Origin: [Leptolyngbya] sp. JSC-1
GTDB taxonomy: Bacteria; Cyanobacteriota; Cyanobacteriia; Elainellales; Elainellaceae
Assembly (NCBI GenBank): GCA_000733415.1
Contig: KL662191.1
Span: 4,064,308-4,128,307, forward strand
Length of the DNA: 64,000 nucleotides
Direction: 5' to 3'
Shown here: positions 1 through 8,396 of the stretch, in pieces
Layout: each line of letters begins with the position of its first letter
Numbering within the stretch: the stretch's first letter is position 1
Made by a program: the position numbers and the translations under genes
Notes under the pieces: generated by a model
The model's database searches: none
Told to the model about the DNA's origin: nothing
Seen by the model: the letters and a program-made list of their open reading frames with translations, nothing else

Positions 1-365
1 CTCGAAGTAGAGTAACCTGATTCATGAGGGTTTTATGGATGAATGTGGTAATTCTCATGAAACCCTCTCCTACTCACACTTTGCAAGCTTTTGTCCGGTA
101 CTTAGGCAAATTATAATTCAAGTGAGAGTTGCCTCTAAAGAAACAAAGCACCCATTAGAACCGGAATACACCACTTAACTATCCCGTTCCTATGGCAAAA
201 GGCAGCAGGGAAAGGACGGCTACCAGGTTGTTGAAGCGGTTCGATCGGTCTTAACTCACCGGGCTACAGCGATAGTTTACAAAGTGTAACCAGTTTTTAC
301 GACAAAGAGGATTACTGATACGCTCTGTGTATAAAGGTTTTAGGTCTGAGTGTTAATGCTAGATA
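1..365 (+). mobile_element. possible group II intron fragment (domain I-like), truncated
   Basis: There is no protein gene here. The stretch has a stem (gagggttt at about 25-32 pairing with aaaccctc at about 59-66) and then a run of short motifs, including caaagcaccc, gaaccggaa, ggcaaaaggcagcaggg, accaggttg and taactcaccgggctac. Their order resembles what I remember of the 5-prime structural part of cyanobacterial group II introns. If so, the 5-prime end lies left of the window. The reverse-transcriptase ORF that should follow is absent, because an unrelated minus-strand gene begins at once. The match rests on memory of the motif order and not on an alignment. Confidence 0.35.
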
Positions 366-408
366 TTTCGACGAACAAATCAACTAAGCCTTCTCACTTG
401 TAGTGATT

Positions 409-1038
409 TCATTGGCTCAGCATTCTGATAATTTCGTCATTGAGTTCTCGAAAAACATATCGTGGACTCACCTCATCCAGCATTTCGACAATCCGCTTTG
501 TCTGTGCCAGCGTAAGCTCTCTGTTGCCCGTCAACGACTCCAGCTTGACTCTGATCACATACTCTCGGATCTCGTCCACAGAGGCTCGGTTGGCAACCAT
601 ATCGGCAACGATTTTGCTCGACTTCGCAAACTGAATAAAATCTTTATTCAAGAGTTGGTAGGACAATTCACCCTTTTTGTTGGTGTAGGCTTTGACGATC
701 GCCTCGTACTCGGCACTACTCACGGTAGCCAGTTCTTCCGGCGACTCTTCGTCCGTATCCACGGCTTCTTGATTACCACTGAGTTTCACGGCTCCCCGTC
801 GAGAATAGGGCATACCAGATGTCAGTTCGATCGCCTCCTGAAAAGCTGCGATCGGAAACATCTCCAGATTGGTATTTGCCGACGGTTCAGGGGTGCCTGT
901 CCGTCTATTGACTGAGGCTAGCCCAGGTTGAGACATGTCATAGCGCAAAATTACAACCCCTGGTTTTCCATCCTTGAGCTTCTGGCGATACGCTGCAGCC
1001 TCTATCGTAGACAACTCAACTATTTTTGTTCTAATCAC
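409..1038 (-). CDS. hypothetical protein, 209 aa
   Basis: I do not recognise the family. The protein starts with GTG and has a good ribosome site (aaggtg about 5 nt upstream), which supports this start. It is soluble, with no signal peptide or membrane segment. It has a short acidic linker near residues 92-105 and a lysine/glutamate-rich helical C-terminal half. The neighbours are a possible intron relic on one side and a decayed META-domain gene on the other, so context gives no hint of function. Codon use looks like real coding sequence, and the plus-strand frames over it look like shadows. Confidence 0.65.
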   Translation of the reverse strand: MIRTKIVELSTIEAAAYRQKLKDGKPGVVILRYDMSQPGLASVNRRTGTPEPSANTNLEMFPIAAFQEAIELTSGMPYSRRGAVKLSGNQEAVDTDEESPEELATVSSAEYEAIVKAYTNKKGELSYQLLNKDFIQFAKSSKIVADMVANRASVDEIREYVIRVKLESLTGNRELTLAQTKRIVEMLDEVSPRYVFRELNDEIIRMLSQ

Positions 1039-1251
1039 GATCGCACCTTATGAAAATGGTCTGAAAACCGATTGCTTCAGCCTTCATAATATCAAGAAAC
1101 CTCCGCTGGACGCACATATCCCTCAAAGCGGTAAATGATTACCGTTCGTCATCTCTGCTGCTTAACCGATAGAACCCTAGCATAAGCTTCCCAGCAATCA
1201 GTGTATACGATTGCACATTGGCGGTAAGGTCAAATCAGCCCTTCCCACCCT

Positions 1252-1458
1252 GCTCCAGACACTGAACTGACCGCTGAGCTGGCGGGCGATCGGCTCTTGG
1301 GTTCAGGCGGCTATAATCGTTTTGTGGGCGGCTACCAGACGGAGGGCGAAGAACTGAGCATTGAACCCCTTGCCTCTACTAAGATGGCTTGTGAGGAAAC
1401 TATCCTAAATCAGGAAACGAAATATCTCATGACAGTACAGGGCGAAGAACTTGACTAG
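1252..1458 (+). pseudogene. META/HslJ-like domain remnant
   Basis: Read from 1252, a 68-codon open stretch ends at TAG 1456-1458. It contains LTAELAGDRLLGSGG, then YNRFVGGY, LSIEPLASTKMACEE and a closing TVQGEELD. This is the core of the META domain (HslJ family), where the usual pattern is G-x-x-x-x-G-C-N-x-[FY] followed by a P-L-A-x-T-x-M-A-C segment. There is no start codon or signal peptide, the usual C-terminal strands are missing, and the preceding bases (about 1230-1251) continue the domain only in another frame. It is therefore a frameshifted, truncated relic. The usual GCN triplet reads GYN here. Confidence 0.6.
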
Positions 1459-1814
1459 TAAACTTATTGTGATATGACATAACTACATCTCTGTAGCACT
1501 GGTAAGGTTGAGAGATGAAGGTTCCTGGGTATCTCATCTAGATGCATCCGGCTCCTGCCCCAGGTTTTTGCAAAACTAGGCAACAGGTTGCCACCTTCAG
1601 GCAAGTTTGTGTTTCGGGTTGAGATCGTGATTTGTTCTTTATCTTTTGACGTATCTCTCATTTCATCATCCACTGCAATATTATTATCGACTAGGATTGA
1701 GAGCCAGAAGTGGAGCGGAGTTGTTTCGTTAACCGCTGAGGTTCTACCTAACATGACTCTTTTAGAGATAGATAGAAATAGAACTTTCCCATTCATTACT
1801 TCCCAGGTGGTCGA

Positions 1815-4800
1815 ATGACAACCTATCAGTCATATCAATACTGTGTTGGCGGCAGTCTGTCCGTCGATGAGCCGACTTATGTGGTGCGTCAGGCGGATGC
1901 TGAACTGTTTGAGGCATTGCTGGCAGGAACGTTCTGCTATGTGTTCAATTCTCGCCAGATGGGGAAGTCTTCGTTACTGTTTCGCACCCGTCGCCTGTTG
2001 GCAGAGCAGGGAGTTCGGGGAGCCTTTCTCGACATGACGAGAATTGGCAGCGAAACGGTTTCACTGAGCCAGTGGTATGGGGGCATTATTTCAGAGCTAT
2101 GGCGCAGTTTTGAGTTGGAGGTCAATCTTCAGTCCTGGTGGCAACAGGTGAATCATCTCTCTCCGATTCAGCAGCTCAGTCAGTTCATTGATGATCTGTT
2201 GCTGCCTGCTTTTCCCGATCGTCGCCTGGTGATTTTCATTGATGAGATTGATAGCATTCTCAGCCTCAGTTTTCCGGTGAATGATTTTTTTGCCTTCATC
2301 CGCTCTTGCTATACTCAGCAATCGGCGAATCCAGCTTACCAGCGTTTAACCTTTGCGCTGTTTGGCGTGGCGACTCCGGTTGACTTGATGCAAGACCGCC
2401 AGCGCACCCCCTTTAATATTGGTCAGGCGATCGAGCTACACGGGTTTCAGTCCAGCGAAGTTGAGCCGTTGGTGCAAGGATTGGTGGGAATGGTTGACGA
2501 TCCGCAAGCGGCCCTCAATCGCATTTTAGACTGGACAAACGGGCAGCCCTTTCTGACGCAAAAGCTGTGTCAGCTAATCGTCGAGCATCAGTACAGCAGG
2601 CAGTTAACACAGAATGCAGAACCCATCGCTAGCGCTGATTTGGTGGATCAATTGGTGCAATCCCGGATTATTCACAACTGGAAGACGCAAGATGATCCCG
2701 AACATTTCCGCACGATTCGCGATCGAATTCAGCGTGACGATCAACGCGCTGCCAGGTTGCTGACCCTCTATCAGCAAATTTTGCAGTCGGGTCAAGCGGC
2801 AGCATTTGAAGAACAACGGGTCAAATCTGAGCGGGTAAAAGTAGATGACAGCCGTGAGCAGATTGAGTTGCTTCTGTCGGGATTGGTAGTGCAATCGCAA
2901 GGATATCTGCAAGTCCGGTGTCCCATTTACGAAAAGATTTTCAATTCAATCTGGATTGAGCAACAGCTTGCCGTCCTACGCCCCTACTCAGAAGGATTTA
3001 ACGCCTGGACGGCCTCGCAGCAGAAAGACCACTCCCGCCTGTTGCGAGGACAATCCTTGAGGAGTGCGCTGGCATGGGCAGATGGCAAAAGCTTGAGCGA
3101 CCTCGACTATCGCTTTTTGGCGGCGAGTCAGGAATTGGAACAGCAGGAAGCCCGCAGCAAGCTGGAGCAGCGCAATCTGCGGCAGCAGGACCTGATTCTG
3201 TCGTTAGTTAGTGTCGGCTTGCTGATTTCTACAGGGTTGGGATTAGCTGTGTTTGCCCAGTATCGTCAGGCACTAGAGCGAGAACAGCAGCTCCGCGCCA
3301 GCGAGATTAAAGCCCTCGCCTCCTCCTCAGAAGCGTTCTTTGCCTCAGGGCGACGGTTGGATGCGCTAGTGCAGGCTATTAAAGCACAAACTGGATTGCA
3401 AGCCCTCGAACGGAACCGTTGGGTATCGGCACAGCAGCCTGTAACCCTGGAAGCTCAAACCGGAACGCAGTCTTCCGCTCCAAATGAGGCACTGCATCAG
3501 CAGGTCGAGCTAACCTTGCAGCAGGCGGTTTACGGGGCAACGGAGTCGAATCGAATATCGGGGTTTAAGAATGGCGTGAACAGTGTGGCGGTCAGTCCCA
3601 ACGGGGCGTATATTGCCACAGCCAGTCTCGACGGCAGCGTACAGCTTTGGCAACCCGACGGTTCTCATCTGGTCACGATGCAGGGACACAGCGATCTTGC
3701 TTGGAGTGTTGCCTTTAGCCCTGACAGTTTAACAGTGATGTCGGCGGGAGCGGATGGAAACATTAACCTCTGGGATCTGAATGGGAAACTGTTGAAGACA
3801 CTAAAAGGACACTCGCGGGGGGTATGGCGAGCGATTTTTAGCCCCGATGGATCACTGATTGCCTCTGCCAGTCCCGATCAAACCGTGAAGCTGTGGAAGC
3901 GAGATGGCACATTATTGAAAACCCTGCCGCATCAGGGTCTGGTGTTTGGCATCGATTTCAGTGCCGATGGTCAATCGCTGGTGACGGGTGCCTACGATAA
4001 TCAGGTCAGAATCTGGCAAGTTGGCAGCCCCGCGTCTCCAGAGTTTGGCACGCTCCTGCGAACCTTGAGTGGGCATCGCACGGGTGTCACCAGTGTGGTT
4101 TATAGCCCCAGAGGTGACTTGATCGTGTCGGCAGAGCAAGATGGCACAATTAACCTGTGGCGACCCGACGGCAAATTAATCAAAACGATCGAAAGCGATA
4201 GCGGCTTTACCAATCTTGCCTTTAGCCCCGTTCGCGCAGCGTCTCCGCAGGAGAATGGTCAAACCTTTGCTTCGGTGGATGCGAATGGAGCGGTGAAGCT
4301 ATGGCGATACGATGGGGCAGCCCTGACCACCTTCCAGGGACACAATGGCGAGATTCGAGGCGTGGCGTTTAGTTCAGATGGTGGAACAATTCTTTCAGCC
4401 AGTTTAGACAAAACAGTGCGGTTCTGGAAGCCTGGAGGGATGCCATTTTTAACCCTCCTGCGTCACCCCGCAGAAGTGAGTGGATTGGCGGTTAGCCCCG
4501 ATGGAAATCGCATTGTGACGGGCACTAGTCGCGGCGAACTTTACCTGTGGGATCAAAAGGGAGGGTTGCTGCATTCGATTGATGCCCACGAATCTAAAAT
4601 TCAGGACATTGCCTTTAGTTTTAATAGCAAAGCGTTTGCCACAGCCAGTTGGGATGGAACCGTTAAGCTTTGGAATCGTGATGGCACGTTACTCAACGTC
4701 TTACGGGGGTCAACGGCTAACTTGATTCCCAAACGAACGGTCGCCTTTAGCCCAGATGGCGCGTATCTTGTAGCGGGTGATTTCAATGGCGGCAAATTCA

Positions 4801-5468
4801 CAGTTTGGAATCAAAACGGAACCCTGGTGAGAACGGTGTCAGCCTGTGCTTCGATCGTGGGTGGAGTCACATTTAGCCCCGACAGTCGAACGATTGCAAC
4901 CGGATGCAACGATAACCAAGCCAAACTATGGAGCCTGGACGGTAAACTGCGGAAAACCTTCAAAGGTCATCAAGGCATGGTGCGGGCGGTGGTGTTTAGT
5001 CCAGATGGAACGCACCTCGTTTCTGGCTCTGTGGATAGTACCGTCAAGCTCTGGCGATCGGATGGTACGTTATTAACCACCTTCGCACAACACAAAGCAC
5101 CGCTTTTAAGTGTGGCTTACACAGACCATACCCGCTATGGTTCAGGTGGTGCTGATTCGGATAATACCCTGATTGCGTCTGCATCCGGCGATCGCACCAT
5201 CAACCTGTGGCAACCCGACGGCACAACAGTGGCAACCTTAAACGGACACTCTGGGGCAGTCAATAAAGTCGCGTTCAGTGCGAATGGTCAGCAGGTGATC
5301 TCTGCCAGTGCTGACGGTACCGCTATTATCTGGGATCTCAGCACCATCGTTAATTCTGAGAATGTGTTGAAGCTCGGCTGTGAGTGGATTAAGGGTTATC
5401 TACACAATCATGCTGGTTTACCAGAAGGCGATCGGACTATGTGTGATGCAGCAAGTCATACACCCTAA
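1815..5468 (+). CDS. AAA-like ATPase with C-terminal WD40 propellers (STAND-like)
   Basis: This 1217-residue protein has an N-terminal AAA-like P-loop domain (residues about 10-330) of the kind widespread in cyanobacteria. RQMGKSS (47-53) serves as Walker A and IFIDEID (about 140-146) as Walker B. A helical linker leads to one hydrophobic segment (about 459-482). WD40 repeats run from about 582 to 1185. I count 14 repeats, enough for two seven-bladed propellers. The architecture suggests a membrane-tethered NTPase switch with a protein-binding sensor. No effector domain (CHAT, TIR, protease) is visible, so its output is unknown. Repeat 6 carries an in-frame insertion (PVRAASPQEN) encoded by a short interspersed repeat. 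The ATG at 1815 has only a weak ribosome site but fits the conserved N-terminus. Confidence 0.9.
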   Translation: MTTYQSYQYCVGGSLSVDEPTYVVRQADAELFEALLAGTFCYVFNSRQMGKSSLLFRTRRLLAEQGVRGAFLDMTRIGSETVSLSQWYGGIISELWRSFELEVNLQSWWQQVNHLSPIQQLSQFIDDLLLPAFPDRRLVIFIDEIDSILSLSFPVNDFFAFIRSCYTQQSANPAYQRLTFALFGVATPVDLMQDRQRTPFNIGQAIELHGFQSSEVEPLVQGLVGMVDDPQAALNRILDWTNGQPFLTQKLCQLIVEHQYSRQLTQNAEPIASADLVDQLVQSRIIHNWKTQDDPEHFRTIRDRIQRDDQRAARLLTLYQQILQSGQAAAFEEQRVKSERVKVDDSREQIELLLSGLVVQSQGYLQVRCPIYEKIFNSIWIEQQLAVLRPYSEGFNAWTASQQKDHSRLLRGQSLRSALAWADGKSLSDLDYRFLAASQELEQQEARSKLEQRNLRQQDLILSLVSVGLLISTGLGLAVFAQYRQALEREQQLRASEIKALASSSEAFFASGRRLDALVQAIKAQTGLQALERNRWVSAQQPVTLEAQTGTQSSAPNEALHQQVELTLQQAVYGATESNRISGFKNGVNSVAVSPNGAYIATASLDGSVQLWQPDGSHLVTMQGHSDLAWSVAFSPDSLTVMSAGADGNINLWDLNGKLLKTLKGHSRGVWRAIFSPDGSLIASASPDQTVKLWKRDGTLLKTLPHQGLVFGIDFSADGQSLVTGAYDNQVRIWQVGSPASPEFGTLLRTLSGHRTGVTSVVYSPRGDLIVSAEQDGTINLWRPDGKLIKTIESDSGFTNLAFSPVRAASPQENGQTFASVDANGAVKLWRYDGAALTTFQGHNGEIRGVAFSSDGGTILSASLDKTVRFWKPGGMPFLTLLRHPAEVSGLAVSPDGNRIVTGTSRGELYLWDQKGGLLHSIDAHESKIQDIAFSFNSKAFATASWDGTVKLWNRDGTLLNVLRGSTANLIPKRTVAFSPDGAYLVAGDFNGGKFTVWNQNGTLVRTVSACASIVGGVTFSPDSRTIATGCNDNQAKLWSLDGKLRKTFKGHQGMVRAVVFSPDGTHLVSGSVDSTVKLWRSDGTLLTTFAQHKAPLLSVAYTDHTRYGSGGADSDNTLIASASGDRTINLWQPDGTTVATLNGHSGAVNKVAFSANGQQVISASADGTAIIWDLSTIVNSENVLKLGCEWIKGYLHNHAGLPEGDRTMCDAASHTP
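4230..4255 (+). repeat. short interspersed palindromic repeat inside a WD40 blade
   Basis: A 26-bp GC-rich stretch with the core cgcagcgtctccgcagg has the form of a small interspersed repeat common in cyanobacterial genomes. Here it lies in frame in a loop of WD40 repeat 6 and adds about nine residues, so the reading frame survived its arrival. Confidence 0.5.
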
Positions 5469-5487
5469 AAACTTTCTAATTTCTGCT

Positions 5488-5512
5488 TAACTTCTCAAGT
5501 TAGGGTTAACTT
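5488..5512 (+). promoter_or_regulatory. TAACTT inverted repeat, candidate operator
   Basis: TAACTT (5488-5493) and AAGTTA (5497-5502) form a perfect 6-bp inverted repeat with a 3-bp spacer. A third TAACTT in direct orientation lies at 5507-5512. The same arrangement, with one changed base, recurs at 6407-6433 in front of the transporter gene. This duplication upstream of two consecutive genes suggests a binding site for a dimeric regulator or a local duplication. Confidence 0.4.
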
Positions 5513-5687
5513 CAGCCTCCAATTCGTTGCGTTATGTCAGGATTGGGCTATTCATCTTAGTTTCACTCTAAGCCAGGTATTTCCTGAAAGAGAAAGAATT
5601 ATCGACTCGCAGGGCTTAGCGACAACAACTGCGATTCACAGTTCGGTACTGACGTTTGAACTGTAACGTTAACGAGGAATAAAATTC

Positions 5688-6350
5688 ATGTCTGGATTCA
5701 CCTATAACCGCCTTGATAAAAACAACGCGGCTGTTTTGCTGGTCGATCACCAAACAGGACTTCTCTCCCTGGTCAAGGATTTTGGCCCAAACGATTTCAA
5801 AAACAATGTACTTGCGCTTGCCAGTACAGCCAAGTTTTTCAATTTGCCGACCATTCTGACCACCAGTTTTGAGCAAGGGCCAAACGGTCCGATGTTGCCA
5901 GAAGTCAAGCAACTGTTTCCCGATGCTCCTTACATTGCGCGTCCTGGGCAAATCAACGCTTGGGATAATCAGGATTTTGTCAAAGCTGTCGAAGCCACGG
6001 GCAAAAAGCAGCTTATTATTGCTGGTATTGTCACCGATGTTTGTGTTTCGTTCTGTGCTTTGTCTGCCGTCGAAGCAGGCTATGATGTGTTTGTGGTAAC
6101 AGATGCGTCTGGCACCTTCAATGAAGTCTGTCGCCATGCTGCTTGGAATCGAATGTCGAATGCTGGAATTCAATTAGTCAACTGGTTCAGCGTCGCCTGT
6201 GAACTGCACCGCGATTGGCGCAATGATATCGAAGGACTGGGCAGCCTTCTAGCGAGTTATATTCCTGACTACAAGAATTTGATGACTAGCTATTCAGCGA
6301 TCCAGAATGGCGCATCGGCAACTTCTGAAAAAGCACCTGCTCACGCCTAG
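5688..6350 (+). CDS. YcaC-like cysteine hydrolase (isochorismatase superfamily)
   Basis: This 220-residue protein resembles E. coli YcaC along nearly its whole length. Examples are YIARPGQINAWDNQDFVKA and the C-terminal ACELHRDWRNDIEGL. The catalytic aspartate is D20 (LLVDHQTG) and the nucleophile is C119 (TDVCVSF). The family hydrolyses amide-like bonds through a cysteine nucleophile, but the substrate of YcaC-type enzymes is not established. The protein is soluble and lacks a signal peptide. The start at 5688 is preceded by a gag-rich ribosome site (aacgaggaat). It is the first gene of the same-strand cluster that continues with the transporter and sulfatase genes, and it sits behind the TAACTT inverted repeat. 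Confidence 0.9.
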   Translation: MSGFTYNRLDKNNAAVLLVDHQTGLLSLVKDFGPNDFKNNVLALASTAKFFNLPTILTTSFEQGPNGPMLPEVKQLFPDAPYIARPGQINAWDNQDFVKAVEATGKKQLIIAGIVTDVCVSFCALSAVEAGYDVFVVTDASGTFNEVCRHAAWNRMSNAGIQLVNWFSVACELHRDWRNDIEGLGSLLASYIPDYKNLMTSYSAIQNGASATSEKAPAHA

Positions 6351-6406
6351 TCGGGACTGAGGGGATAGTGTGTTTCTCCATGCACTCTATCACCTTATCT
6401 TTTGCC

Positions 6407-6433
6407 TAACTTCTCAAATTAGGTGCTTAACTT
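6407..6433 (+). promoter_or_regulatory. second TAACTT inverted repeat, candidate operator
   Basis: TAACTT (6407-6412), a CTC spacer and AAATTA (6416-6421) are followed by a third TAACTT at 6428-6433. Order and near-identical spacing match the copy at 5488-5512. It lies between the hydrolase and the transporter gene and overlaps the earliest in-frame GTG of that gene, which argues that translation starts further downstream. Confidence 0.4.
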
Positions 6434-6509
6434 CAGACTTCTATTCATTCATTTCAACTATCCTCATTTTGTCTCTAGTCATACAGTCGTGTATCTGGCA
6501 GTGTTCTCT

Positions 6510-7358
6510 ATGGGCGACTCAACTCTATTGCTCTGTTCTAACTTAGCGAAGTTGACGTTGTTCTCGCTGATGTTATCTCTGGGGGTAACGCTGCGACTGG
6601 AACAAATTCTCTTGCTATGGCAAAGACCAGGACTTCTCAATCGTTCTATTTTGGCGATCGTCGTTGTCGTACCGATGCTAGTGGCACTGTTGGTATTTTT
6701 GTTTCAGCTTCCGCAAGAAGTTGAGATCGGGTTAATTTTAACCGCGATCGCCCCTGGGACATCGTTAACATTTTGCCTACCCAAACCTAACCGGGCACAA
6801 TCTTATGCCATCGCATTGCAAGCAACAGTTTCTCTGTTGGCTGTGATTACTGTACCGATGACGATCGCCATTCTGCAAGAATTCTTTCCGCCTGAGGCGC
6901 AAATTTCACCGCTTAATGTAGTGCAGCAACTGGCAGTGGCTCAACTCCTGCCTTTAATGGTTGGCATTACCGTGCGTTACTGCTGGTCAGAGTTTGCCGA
7001 TAACCTACAAACCTTGATTGGTCAGGCTGCCAACGTACTGCTTTGCATTCTCATTCTCTGGGTTTTAGCACAGCAGTTAGACACTGTTTTACACATTGGA
7101 CTTTTTCCGCTCATCGTGATTGGGCTATTGACGCTGCTTTCCCTCTCGATCGGGCATTTCCTGGGGGGGCGGGAAACGTCTACTCGCGTGACATTAGCAA
7201 CGACAACTGCTACTCACAGCGCGGCTCTAGCGTTGTTCATCGCCATCTTAAATTTACCTCACTTATCCGTATCCCCTGCCATTGCAGTTTATGTTCTGGT
7301 ATCGGGTGCGCTGACGATCGCCTACCTGACCTGGAATGTTGCCGTGCAGATGCCTTAA
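6510..7358 (+). CDS. bile acid:sodium symporter (BASS) family transporter
   Basis: This 282-residue integral membrane protein has roughly nine hydrophobic helices. The segment AIAPGTSLTFCLPKPNRAQSY followed by a long helix is laid out like the Na+-coupled BASS family, which imports organic anions. The usual CPGG-type motif is altered to APGTS, so this is a divergent branch and the substrate cannot be read from sequence. I chose ATG 6510 because the in-frame GTG at 6423 lies within the TAACTT repeat and would add 29 residues unlike the family. The gene ends 26 nt before the formylglycine-generating enzyme gene and is probably co-transcribed with it. It may import the sulfated or carboxylated substrate handled by the cluster. 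Confidence 0.8.
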   Translation: MGDSTLLLCSNLAKLTLFSLMLSLGVTLRLEQILLLWQRPGLLNRSILAIVVVVPMLVALLVFLFQLPQEVEIGLILTAIAPGTSLTFCLPKPNRAQSYAIALQATVSLLAVITVPMTIAILQEFFPPEAQISPLNVVQQLAVAQLLPLMVGITVRYCWSEFADNLQTLIGQAANVLLCILILWVLAQQLDTVLHIGLFPLIVIGLLTLLSLSIGHFLGGRETSTRVTLATTTATHSAALALFIAILNLPHLSVSPAIAVYVLVSGALTIAYLTWNVAVQMP

Positions 7359-7384
7359 CTCATGTTGCTCTTGAGAATATTGCC

Positions 7385-8359
7385 ATGACTCAATTTCTTC
7401 TCACAAAACCAACGTCGATTCAATCCAATCGTCCTCCTGCTAAAGATATGGTGTGGATTCCAGGCAGCACATTTCTGATGGGTTCTAATGATCACTACCC
7501 GGAAGAAGCCCCGGCTCACAAGGTTGCAGTCGATGGCTTCTGGATGGACAAGTATCTAGTGACGAATGCCCAATTCCAAAAATTTGTTAAAGCCACAGGC
7601 TATGTCACGGTTGCAGAGCGTCCTGCGAATCCGGACGATTACCCCGGAGCCAAGCCAGAACTGTTGCAGCCGTCCTCAACGGTCTTTATCAAACCCGATC
7701 GCCCCGTCAGCAAAGACAATCACTACAACTGGTGGAGCTACGTGCCTGGTGCGAACTGGCGACATCCAGAAGGGAAAGGCAGTTCGATTAAAGGACGAGA
7801 ACAGCATCCAGTCGTGCATCTGGCTTATGAAGATGTCGAAGCCTACGCTCAGTGGATTGGGAAGGAACTGCCGACCGAGGCGGAGTGGGAATTTGCGGCA
7901 CGGGGAGGACTGGAAGAGGCAGCCTTTGCCTGGGGCGATCAGTTCAATCCTAAAGGTAAACAGATGGCAAATACGTGGCAGGGTGAATTCCCGTTTGAAA
8001 ACCTGTGTACCGATGGCTACGATCGCACCTCTCCAGTCGGAGTTTTTCCCAAAAATGGCTACGGACTTTACGACATGATTGGCAACGTTTGGGAATGGAC
8101 AACAGATTGGTATCAGGAGCATCGGCAGATCAAAAAAAGTCCCTGCTGCACGACTGCCAATCCACGCGGGGGAGAGCGAGAGAACAGCTATAACCCTCAG
8201 ATGGCGGAGATTAAAATTCCTCGTAAGGTGATCAAGGGCGGTTCGTTTTTGTGTGCGCCCAGCTATTGTCAACGCTATCGCCCAGCGGCTCGAATGGCAC
8301 AACCGATCGATACCAGCACCTGTCACCTCGGCTTTCGTCTGATTATGCGAATGAACTAA
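7385..8359 (+). CDS. formylglycine-generating enzyme (sulfatase-modifying factor)
   Basis: This 324-residue FGE/SUMF1-family protein oxidises the active-site cysteine of sulfatases to C-alpha-formylglycine. Family landmarks are VWIPGSTFLMGS at the N-terminus, LPTEAEWEFAARGG, IGNVWEWTTDWY, and the C-terminal GGSFLCAPSYCQRYRPAAR. Cysteines C290 and C295 match the redox/copper-binding pair (C336/C341 in human FGE), so this should be an active aerobic FGE and not just a fold relative. ATG 7385 was preferred over starts inside the preceding transporter gene. The arylsulfatase gene starts 37 nt downstream and encodes exactly the CxPSR motif that FGE recognises, so the two form an enzyme-maturase pair. 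Confidence 0.92.
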   Translation: MTQFLLTKPTSIQSNRPPAKDMVWIPGSTFLMGSNDHYPEEAPAHKVAVDGFWMDKYLVTNAQFQKFVKATGYVTVAERPANPDDYPGAKPELLQPSSTVFIKPDRPVSKDNHYNWWSYVPGANWRHPEGKGSSIKGREQHPVVHLAYEDVEAYAQWIGKELPTEAEWEFAARGGLEEAAFAWGDQFNPKGKQMANTWQGEFPFENLCTDGYDRTSPVGVFPKNGYGLYDMIGNVWEWTTDWYQEHRQIKKSPCCTTANPRGGERENSYNPQMAEIKIPRKVIKGGSFLCAPSYCQRYRPAARMAQPIDTSTCHLGFRLIMRMN

Positions 8360-8396
8360 CGATTGAATCACGAGTTACTTGATTAAGGGAAGCATT

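Noticed and set aside
1464..1796. 110-codon minus-strand frame and an overlapping plus-strand frame upstream of the AAA-WD40 gene
   Set aside because: Neither has a ribosome site, a recognisable motif or protein-like composition, and they overlap each other on opposite strands.
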